Shown here one piece after another: positions 56,292-64,000 of a DNA stretch of 64,000 bases (positions are counted from its first letter, which is position 1; the number at the start of each line of letters is the position of its first letter). Source of the DNA: Asterias rubens (lineage: Eukaryota > Echinodermata > Asteroidea > Forcipulatida > Asteriidae). The position numbers and the translations under genes are program-made. The notes beneath the pieces were generated by a model. It searched no databases. It was not told where the DNA came from and worked only from the letters and a program-made list of their open reading frames with translations. Location: the NCBI RefSeq assembly GCF_902459465.1, contig NC_047064.1, forward strand, positions 9,884,476 through 9,948,475. The letters are read 5' to 3'.

Positions 56292-59200
56292 CGCACTCGT
56301 TGTCGACACACTGACCGGGACAAGCGGAGCAAGCTTCACCTGCCTTATATGGCTTCTCTCCTTCATAATTCCCCCTGAAACACAGCACAAAGCAAACAAA
56401 CAAACACATGAAGAAATCTGGTCATCAATCGTCATACATGTATTTCTAAGAGTGTTAAGACTTGATATATGTTTCCTTGGCAAATTTCAGTAATAAATCA
56501 TTCAATTTCATAACCACGCCTTCAAATTCACGCATTTTTCCAAGATCAACTCAAACAAAGATTTCTGTTTGATATTAAAGGCAATGGACACCTTCCGTTA
56601 TTGTTAAAGACAATTCTTCTGACTAACTTGGTGTATCTCAGCATATGCATAAATTAACAAACCTGTGCAAGTTTTTTACTCATTTGGTCATCGAAGTTGC
56701 GAGATAACATTGAAAGAAAAAACACCATTGTCGCACAAAGTTGTGTGTTTTCATATGTTTGATTTCGGGACCTAAACATTTCTGAGGTTTCGAAATCAAG
56801 TTAAAATATTTTAGTGGAAAATTTTCTTTCTCGAAAACTACGTTACTGCATAGGGAGCCTATTGTTATAGTGTTTTATAATCAACAGCTCTCCATTGCTT
56901 CTTGCGGCGCCTGATGAAACTGAATGATAATTTTTTTGACCGGTAAAAAAATGTTAAATTGGTGAAATTGACTTGCTCCTTTTGACTACTCATTTGGTCA
57001 TCGAAGTTGCGAGATAACATTGAAAGAAAAAACACCATTGTCGCACAAAGTTGTGTGTTTTCATATGTTTGATTTCGGGACCTAAACATTTCTGAGGTTT
57101 CGAAATCAAGTTCAAATATTTTAGTGGAAAATTTTCTTTCTCGAAAACTACGTTACTGCATAGGGAGCCTATTGTTATAGTGTTTTATAATCAACAGCTC
57201 TCCATTGCTTCTTGCGGCGCCTGATGAAACTGAATGATCATTTTTTTGACCGGTAAAAAAATGTTAAACTGGTGAAATTGACTTGCTCCTTTTGACTGCT
57301 GATTCAACGGAGCATTCATTTTCAAACCAAATGTAATGAGCCCGGTGATGAAAATGAATGGATTTTTGTTGAAATTGGCTGGAAATAGTTGTAAAAACAA
57401 AAACAACAACAAATAATAGCAAACAAATAATGCTTCACACCTAACTCGTGCGGTGTACGGTTGGCCTAGCCTGAACATCAGGGCCCAATGTCATGGCTCT
57501 GCTTACCGTAAGCACAGAATCGGCGCTTACGGAAGCAGGAAATTCTGTGCTTACGGCAAGCGTAATTCACGGGTTTGCGGCGAATTTTGGCTTCTGCGCG
57601 TGCGTACTCCACGTTATTATAGGCATTCTACGCTTACAAGGCTGGTGCAGAAATTTGGCTCTTGCACGTAAACGGGGAATCGCAAACGTAAGCGCAGAAT
57701 TTGGCGGTAAGCAGAGCCATAAAATTTGTCCCTGACGTCGCACTTCGAGGCCCGTGAATAACGCAAGAGAGTGGGCTCTAGCCTAGGTCAATCCCCGTCC
57801 ATCTTCACCTTTCACCTACATTCATATGCAGACGACAGCAAGTGCAGCTGCCTTACGTCACCCCAGACCAATCAAAACACAGATACAGAAAGCTTACGTA
57901 ACTGACTCACCCTGGTCCATAGTTGCACGTAACTACCCAACCATCGTCAAATGCGTTCTCGACTGTAGGGCAAAATGCCCATCCACATCCAAGATCAGTA
58001 GTGTCAGACCATACTTCCTGTAGTTAATCAATTTGTTGTAAAGATACAAATAAATACAAATGTTAAGCATTATGGGTCTTGTTCTGCCGTCTTGATAGCT
58101 TGAACATCACCAGAGAGTGGCCCGATGCAGCCTGCGTCAATCATCGCACATAATTGCCTTTCACCTATCATTCATTTTACTTACGTTGTCATATCCTGCG
58201 TAGTACATGGCATCATTACTTGCAAGAACATCTGTACGTACAACACAGTGCACACAACATGCAGACGACCGAAAGTAACATTTTACATAATCTGTGTTTT
58301 GATTGGTCCGAGGTAATATTTGTCAGCTGCACTCACACCATCTCAGACCAATCAAAGCACAGCTATGTAAAACTACGCCTGAAATCACTAGTAGTGAAAA
58401 GCAATTGGTACATGTACCTGTCTTTCAGGGGACCAGTTTACAGTTTTTATGAACCACGCTAGTGGTTATAATTCGCCGACAGAGGGCGCAATCTCCATGG
58501 CTCGGACGGGCGGGCCAATTACAAATCATAACTATAGTAGCGTGTTCACGGTTTTGACAAAGGTACCTCCGCTGCGCAGGGCTGAACAATCGTTGGAAAT
58601 ATGCATGCGCAAAGTTGTTGACATTTCAGTTTCAAATGTTAGCACCGTAGCTGAGAGTATTCAGGATGGGCTGAGTATACAGTGCTTACACACATCGGTG
58701 TTTATGGGTATTCGGTATTATCACCTGTGCAAGTTTCCTTCTTTAAAATCTTTGCGATTACCGCTGCTGTAAACATAGGATTCTAACTGCCTCTACCGGA
58801 GCAATATCGGTGGTCTAGTTGGTTAGACAGTTTCCTAACATTGCAAAGGCTATGGGTTCGAATCCCACCCGAGAAATATCCCTGTGAACTTGTTCACAGA
58901 GCTCGGGTAAGTACTGTACAAAATATCCATACAATTTACGGCACCTTACCTGGCAGCTAGGGTGCCAGGTAAAGTGAAGTTTTGTAAACAACCCCTTCAA
59001 GGCACAACAGAACTTCAAACGTGAAACTAACACCCTCTAGCTGCCAGGTAAAGTGCCGTAAATTTTAAGGATTTATTTTACAGTGCATACAGTGCTGCCA
59101 CACATCGGTGTTTGGGTAGAAAGCCATATTCTTTATTGAAAATATTGCAAAATGTCCATCTATTCAAGCTATTAGTATGGATTAATCATACCTGTGTGTA

Positions 59201-61476
59201 GTGTCCGCATACTCCTGAGCATTCGTTACCATCGAAGTCGAAGTTTGCAACCTCGTCGTGCCAATATTTAGAAACCACTTGGCCATCGGGCGGAGTTTCC
59301 ACCGTGCCTGACGCGACATACAAGTTTTGGCCAACGTAAGTAAATGTACTAGTGATACCGTCTGGTTGGCCGTGAGCAAAGACACACTTCTCAGACCAGG
59401 CCTGAGCCATGTTGGCTAGGTTGTCGTTCCAGACCTGTGAAGGGGTTGGGGAACAAAAGCACATCGCTTTAACTTTGCACCTGGGTGTTGTCATTAGTTG
59501 CTTCAAAAGGGTTAGGTTAGGGTAGGTTTAGTAGGTTAGGTCAGCGTTAGGGTTAGGTTAGGGAACAAAAGCCCCTCGCTTTACCGATGTATCTACCTGT
59601 TGTCATTCAATTGATAGACAAAGGGTTAGGTTTTAGGCCCAATATGCGTGTGCTTTCAGATACCTAATCTTCAGACCTGAGCCCAATTTCATAGAGCTGC
59701 TTAAGCAACAAAATTTGCTTAAGCAACAAATTCATTGCTTAGTAAAATCAGATTACCGGCCAAGACTACACTCAATTGTAATGCTAAGTAAACAACAGCT
59801 TAATACTAGTCATAAGCAATGTATATGGCAGGAAATGTTGGCCAGTTACATGTGTTAAATAAGCGAGCTAATTTCATGCTTAAGCAAATTTTTTGCTTAA
59901 GCAGCTCTATGAAATTGGCCCCTGAAGTATCTTGATATTAAATTGAGTGAGAAACTATCTCTCTCTCAAAAACTACGCTACTTTTTTGTAAAGGTCCTAG
60001 GTAGCTGTTTCTCCAGCATTTTGGACTTAACAAAAAAAAAGGGCAGTGGACACTATTGGTTATTACTCAAAATAATTAAAGCATAATAACGAGTAATGGG
60101 GAGCTGTTGATAGTATAAAACATTGTAAGAAACGGCTCCCTCTGAAGTAACATGGTTTGTGAGAAAGAAGCATTTTTCCACAAATTTGATTTTGAGACCT
60201 CAGATTTAGAACTTGAGGTCTCGAAATCAATCATCTGAAAGCACACAATATCGTGTGACGAGGATGTTTTTTCTTTAATTCATTATTATCTCGCAACATC
60301 GATGACCGATTGAGCTCAAATGTTCACAGGTTTGTTATTTTATACATAACCTGAGATACAAGAAGTGAGAAGACTGGTCTTTGACAATTACCAACAGTGT
60401 CCAGTGTCTTTAAATTTGTTTACCATTTTGTGCATATTGGCAGCTGGCGGTGATGTGTCTCCGCGGTAGGAGTTATGTGCGTCCAGGAAGGCATCTCTTT
60501 GGGCGGAAGTGAGAGCCGCCCTCTTCGTCCTCAAGAACTTCTTAGGGAGGCTGTTGGTATCCTCTGCTTGGATCCTCAGGACCGCAACTAGAAAATCATA
60601 CAAGAAACAAAGGATACAATAATTTGTTTTCCTGTAATTTTCGGCAGAAAGCAGCCTATATCCCTCGAAGATTTTAAAGGAACACGTTGCCTTGGATCGG
60701 TCGAGTTGGTCTTTGAAAAGCGTTTGTAACCGTTTGTTATAAAACGCATATGATTAGAAAGATATTTTAAAAGTAGAATATATTGATCCACACAAGTATC
60801 ACTCGACATTGCGTGGTTTTCTTTTTACCTCGTCGACAAACACGGTCGGCCCTTTATGGGAGTCAAGAAAAACAAGCAATTTCGAGACAAGTGTGTGTTT
60901 GGATCATTGTATTCTACTTTTAAAACATATCTTTCTAACCATTATGCATTTTAAGTAGGATTTGAAACTTTGCATGGTGGAAATAAGATATAGAAGAGTT
61001 TGCGGTAACACCATGTAATAACAATCTCTAAATGAGTTGGGGTGGTTCTGAAAAGAACCGTTGGATTAACTCGACGTTTCGATCAGTATGCTCTGATCGT
61101 CTTCTGGAGAATGCATTCTCCAGAAGACGATCAGAGCATACTGACGATCAGTATTTGTTATTACATGGTGTTACCGCAAACTCTTCTATATCATATGCAT
61201 TTTATAACAAACGGTTACCAAACGCTTTTCAAAGACCAACTCGACCGATCCAAGGCACCGTGTTCCTTTAAGGGGATACACATTTCTCACTATTGCTTTG
61301 GTGCGTGTGCATTTCAGTTAATAATACTTTGATACTTTCACATTTCAACTGTTTTCAACTACCATGTTTTCATCTGCCAGACCAAACAACATTATGACTA
61401 CAAATTACTTAGAAACAAATGACAGTAACTTACCAAAGACCACTGCAAACAAGACGGTGATGAGTAGACGAGCCAT
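56292..61476 (-). CDS. Secreted CAP-domain protein (CRISP/GLIPR/PI16-like), 3' end not found
   Basis: Minus-strand coding exons, 5' to 3': 61476-61434, 60587-60424, 59434-59192, 58017-57911, 56374-56292; phases 1, 0, 0, 2, 1. The open frame gives 213 codons plus one base, and the donor at 56291 (gtaaga) implies at least one further exon. A signal peptide (residues 1-22, MARLLITVLFAVVFVAVLRI) precedes a short propeptide ending in Arg34-Thr-Lys-Arg37, a furin-type site. The CAP domain follows: HNSYRG (52-57), WNDNLANMAQAWSEKCVFAH (71-90), YWHDEVANFDF (126-136), CGHYTQ (145-150), VWSDTTDLGCGWAFC, VVTCNYGPGGNYEGEKPYKA, and a Cys-rich hinge CSACPGQCVDNEC. Of the four cavity residues His90, Glu130 and His147 are present, but the usual GEN is Gly104-Gln105-Asn106. 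Such proteins are extracellular, with roles from immunity to venom. Function here is unknown. Confidence 0.82.
56576..57295. mobile_element. MITE 'cagtggacactattggtaat', copy 6, with internal 310-bp tandem duplication
   Basis: Starts 'aaaggcaatggacaccttcc'. The segment 56676-56985 is repeated at 56986-57295 with only about three substitutions (for example gaatgataattt versus gaatgatcattt). In intron 4 of the CAP gene. Confidence 0.85.
57480..57734. mobile_element. Foldback element 'gggcccaatttcatagctct', copy 2 (inverted)
   Basis: Begins agggcccaatgtcatggctc and contains 'gcttacggcaagcg' and 'ttggcttctgcgcgtgcgta', matching the complement of 8650-8914. In intron 4 of the CAP gene. Confidence 0.75.
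58235..58400. mobile_element. Repeat with 'ttttgattggtccgaggtaa' hairpin, copy 3
   Basis: The hairpin 'ctgtgttttgattggtccga' / 'cagaccaatcaaagcacagc' matches 9943-10212. A related half-copy precedes it at 57825-57905, ending close to the donor of CAP exon 4. In intron 3 of the CAP gene. Confidence 0.65.
58805..59120 (+). mobile_element. tRNA-derived SINE (family 2), plus strand, split by a nested MITE
   Basis: Head 'tcggtggtctagttggttag' with B-box-like GGGTTCGAATCC, hairpin 'cctgtgaacttgttcacaga', body 'gctcgggtaagtact', then the 'ggcactttacctggcagcta' MITE at 58913-59095, then the SINE tail 'gcatacagtgctgccacaca'. Comparison with 12276-12430 shows the uninterrupted arrangement. In intron 3 of the CAP gene, ending about 70 bp from exon 3. 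Confidence 0.8.
59507..59575 (+). repeat. Telomere-like TTAGGG/GGTTAG tract
   Basis: About 65 bp of degenerate 'gggttaggttagggtaggtt' and 'agcgttagggttaggttagg', flanked on both sides by 'gaacaaaagc.c.tcgcttta' words (59450-59470 and 59562-59584). In intron 2 of the CAP gene. Confidence 0.7.
59683..59925. mobile_element. Foldback element 'cccaatttcatagagctgct'
   Basis: Ends cccaatttcatagagctgct and agcagctctatgaaattggc pair. Inner arms repeat 'gcttaagcaaca' words. Related to 33244-33723. In intron 2 of the CAP gene. Confidence 0.75.
60040..60413. mobile_element. MITE 'cagtggacactattggtaat', copy 7
   Basis: Full-ended (gggcagtggacactattggt to aattaccaacagtgtccagt) with central hairpin. Its right end is only about 9 bp inside intron 2 of the CAP gene, whose donor is at 60423-60422 (minus strand). 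Confidence 0.85.
60675..61270. mobile_element. Foldback element 'aaaggaacacgttgccttgg', copy 3, interrupted
   Basis: Outer arms aaaggaacacgttgccttgg (60675) and 'gatccaaggcaccgtgttcc' (to 61270) are intact. The right inner arm is separated from the left part by the insertion at 60954-61193. In intron 1 of the CAP gene. Confidence 0.85.
60954..61193. mobile_element. Nested palindromic element, 240 bp, 11-bp target duplication
   Basis: Flanked by tatgcatttta on both sides (60943-60953 and 61194-61204). Perfect 36-bp inverted repeats begin tatagaagagtttgcggtaa (60989) and end at 61190. The centre contains a perfect 60-bp palindrome whose arm starts cagtatgctctgatcgtctt and whose axis is gaatg|cattc. 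It also carries 'ctcgacgtttcgatcag', a word resembling the hammerhead-ribozyme region of Penelope-like elements. Confidence 0.75.
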
Positions 61477-61895
61477 AGTTGCTTCCACTTAATAGCCCAG
61501 AGACTGCACACGGACTATCAAAGATGATTCTGAAAAAGAACCACAATATTTCAACACAAGTGTTAGTAGAAGATACACGTTAACGTAGTCTTTGTGTTTG
61601 TAATGGATTGTTTCAATGAAATTTAGATAGTACTTTGTACTTTTAAAACGTCATAAATATTTGCGATCAATTTCAATTTAAAGTCTGTACACATTTCATT
61701 TAAAATGTCAGATTTTTGAGCAAATGCCGTCTGTTTATTGTGAAAAATAGTCTCAATTGTGCGAGGTGAAGTCTTTATTATAAAGTATGTTGATAACCAG
61801 AATGGGTTTCATGAACCGAAAATAACACGACTAAACAATACGATAGTTAACAAGAAAATAAACAATGATATACCAATCGAGAGGCGGTACTATAC

Positions 61896-61951
61896 CTTGT
61901 GACGACGTAGATAGTCTGGAGCAGACAACCTCAAAAATGTAGAATAAATAC
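61896..61951 (-). promoter_or_regulatory. Candidate promoter and non-coding first exon of the CAP gene
   Basis: Minus strand: GTATTTATT (61951-61943) could act as a TATA box. It is followed by a possible 5' UTR exon ending at 61896 (cgtcacaag|gtatag). An acceptor (ttctttttcag) at 61530 would join it 54 nt upstream of the start codon. Inferred from splice-site quality only. Confidence 0.35.
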
Positions 61952-64000
61952 CTCTGGACTATGTTTTCTCTGATCACCACTTAGGCGAAATCCTTATCAC
62001 ATCGGTTTGCCTTGTTCGGGATTCCTGCATACGGAACTACTTTTTATTTCGTTTGTCTCCCATTCAATGACAATTGCTTCCGGTCATTGGTCGAGTTGTC
62101 TCAGTAATTTACGAGAACCGCCCCTTTCAGGGGTAATTGTTATTCCTGAAAGGGTCGAGTGTATTGTTTCAGGGACTAGGGGTGTATCATAGGTTTTTAA
62201 GGTGTGTTCTGGAAACGAGCTTGGAAAACAATTGTAGAAAATTTAAGTAATTACTCACAATAATTTTAGTAATTACTCACAATATTTTTTAGCATGAAAA
62301 CTGACTTTGTATTGAGCAATGGGTAACTGCCGATAGTACATAACACTGAGTAATTACTCACTTAATTATTAAAAGACTTCTGGCCTGAAGCCTTTTATTA
62401 GGCATCTGAAAGCACGCAAATAAAGTGCAGCATGGGTGTCTTTTCTTTCATTATTCTCTTGCAACGCTAATGACAAATTGAGTCCAACATTTTCACAGAT
62501 TCATTTTAAACGCTTATGTTTGGATATACACCAAGTGAGAATATTGGTCTTTGACAATTACCAGAGGTGTCCAGTGCCTTTATGGTAAAGACAGGGGCTA
62601 GCCAATGTTGGTAGCACACGCGAAGGCCTAAGTGAGTAGTGTATGGGTAAGACCTGGGCAACCCCGCGTGGGCAGCATATGCAAAGGTTTCATGCAGTTG
62701 CCAGCAGTCTTTAGTGTATGTATATTTCAAATTAGTGTATCCTTCTTCCAGATCCAATTATTTTCTTTATTTTTGTAATATGGCCTGGCCGCGTAAAAGG
62801 TTGTTGGACCAGCTGCTTGAAATCCTATTCAAACAGTGTTATCTAATGTCTAATTGTTTACAAGAAGAACATTTACACAAAAGCCCCTTCTACATGAATT
62901 TAACCTCATAAAAAAACTTCAAACAAAAGAGAGGACTGTGAAAAAAAGTTGATTTTCCTTTCTACAAAAACACTTTGTTTTGTTTTCTTTTTTTTAATCA
63001 ATCGAAGTTGTATTTTTAATGAGACAAATGGCATACGAGCTGGTGGCAACCTCCTTATTGGTTTTGCTAATTGCTAATTAAAAATTCTCGTGTTAACGAG
63101 TGACAAATCATTATTGAACCATTATTTTAAACAATGCAATACAAGCTTGATGGAGCGGTTGCATTGCGCTATCCACTTGCCTGTCTAAAAGTCTGCGCAC
63201 GGAGTCTGAAAATAATAGTGCCAGGGGTCGATTTCACAAAGAGTTAGGACTCGTCTTATCTCGAGTTAGGACGAGTAACTCGTCCTAAGTTAGGATTAAT
63301 CTTAAGGTCTGCATGCTACAGTGCAGGGTTTGGACTCGTCCTAAGTCCTAAGATTAGTCTTCAGTTAGGAAGAGTTTTGTGAAATCGACGCCAGGTACTA
63401 CACAAACTTGGGTGTTAAAATTGACACCATGTGTGTTGTCTGACTTTAATTAATAACGTGCTGTTTAAAAAAATTCGTATTTCGCCTGTATTTTGTAATA
63501 CTTTTCATAAATGTTAATAGATTTGCTGTATTTTTGAATAAATTTTAAATTTGTAGTGTTTTTTTATAACCTATTTTTAGACACGCAAACCAAAAATGCA
63601 TTTCACTGTGCATTTGTTTTTTTACATGTGACAATACAACATTATGTGTATAATATTCAACACCCCCAAAAGAATAAGTATCTACACCATATGTCACTAA
63701 TTTATACACAGAAAAATACATTGGTATTAGTTACTTCAACACCATACGATGCTAATGTTGACTCTCTCTTCGATAGGCCTACCTACAAGTGACAACACCC
63801 GTACTACATTAAACAAGTGTTTGCAGTTTATCACAATCAAGGCCATGACAAGGCCAGGGTGGTACTTGTGGGTTAAAATGTCGAAGACCACTATCCTCAC
63901 TTGTTGATATCCAAATAATAGGCCTATATATGCATTAAATAACAGACCTGTGACAATTTGAGCTATTCGTCATTGAATGTGGAAAAAAGTAGTAGCCAAA
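61952..64000. other. Gene-free right end
   Basis: No exon recognised. It holds a small hairpin near 62120-62155 ('cccctttcagggg', 'cctgaaaggg'), a degenerate 'cactattggtaatt' element (about 62240-62580), the element at 63222-63394, and a further family fragment running off the edge from about 63880 ('tcgaagaccactatcctcac'). Confidence 0.5.
63222..63394. mobile_element. MITE-like element, 'cacaaagagttagga' family, copy 4
   Basis: Ends caggggtcgatttcacaaag and ttttgtgaaatcgacgccag, with 'taactcgagttaggacgagt' internal dyads; 172 bp. Closest in layout to 22964-23133. Confidence 0.8.

Noticed and set aside
1-64000. Novel multi-gene defence or biosynthetic system
   Set aside because: The five genes are ordinary animal families in mixed orientation, separated by repeats. 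No shared pathway or co-regulated layout is visible.

Overview
This window looks like nuclear DNA of a marine deuterostome invertebrate, most likely an echinoderm and perhaps a sea star. The basis is spliced genes with GT-AG introns, AT-rich introns packed with short inverted-repeat elements, vertebrate-like protein families, and no bacterial gene organisation. The species is inferred, not read from the sequence. Reading frames were followed across splice sites by hand, and phases close exactly for every junction reported.

Five protein genes are supported. Two tandem paralogues of the lysosomal MFS transporter SLC49A4 (DIRC2) lie head to tail on the plus strand: copy A at 6017-16784 (11 coding exons, 490 aa) and copy B at 19519-30914 (11 coding exons, 489 aa). 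Exons 2-9 have identical lengths in the two copies. RPL23 follows on the minus strand (32380-38351, 5 exons, 140 aa). A secreted DNase I-like nuclease is on the plus strand (44732-53181, up to 9 exons, 378 aa, with an unusual GC-rich last exon). A secreted CAP-domain (CRISP/GLIPR/PI16-like) protein is on the minus strand (56292-61476, 5 coding exons found; its 3'-terminal exon was not located). The genes do not form an obvious pathway. The only clear functional grouping is the transporter duplication.

The rest is mostly repeats. The left 4.2 kb is a compound repeat: interleaved inverted arms, two kinds of satellite and a 37-bp minisatellite. Introns and intergenic DNA hold more than a dozen families of non-autonomous inverted-repeat elements (MITE-like), three tRNA-derived SINE families and three LINE 3'-end remnants. 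Several elements are nested, and some have readable target-site duplications or an empty-site allele elsewhere in the window. Four elements lie within about 20 bp of a 5' splice site.

No CRISPR array, operon, bona fide tRNA/rRNA gene or evident new multi-gene system was seen. The points most worth a second look are the decoy splice acceptor made by a partial exon duplication in SLC49A4 copy B, the alternative C-terminus of the DNase, the crowding of elements at splice donors, and the nested palindromic element at 60954-61193.
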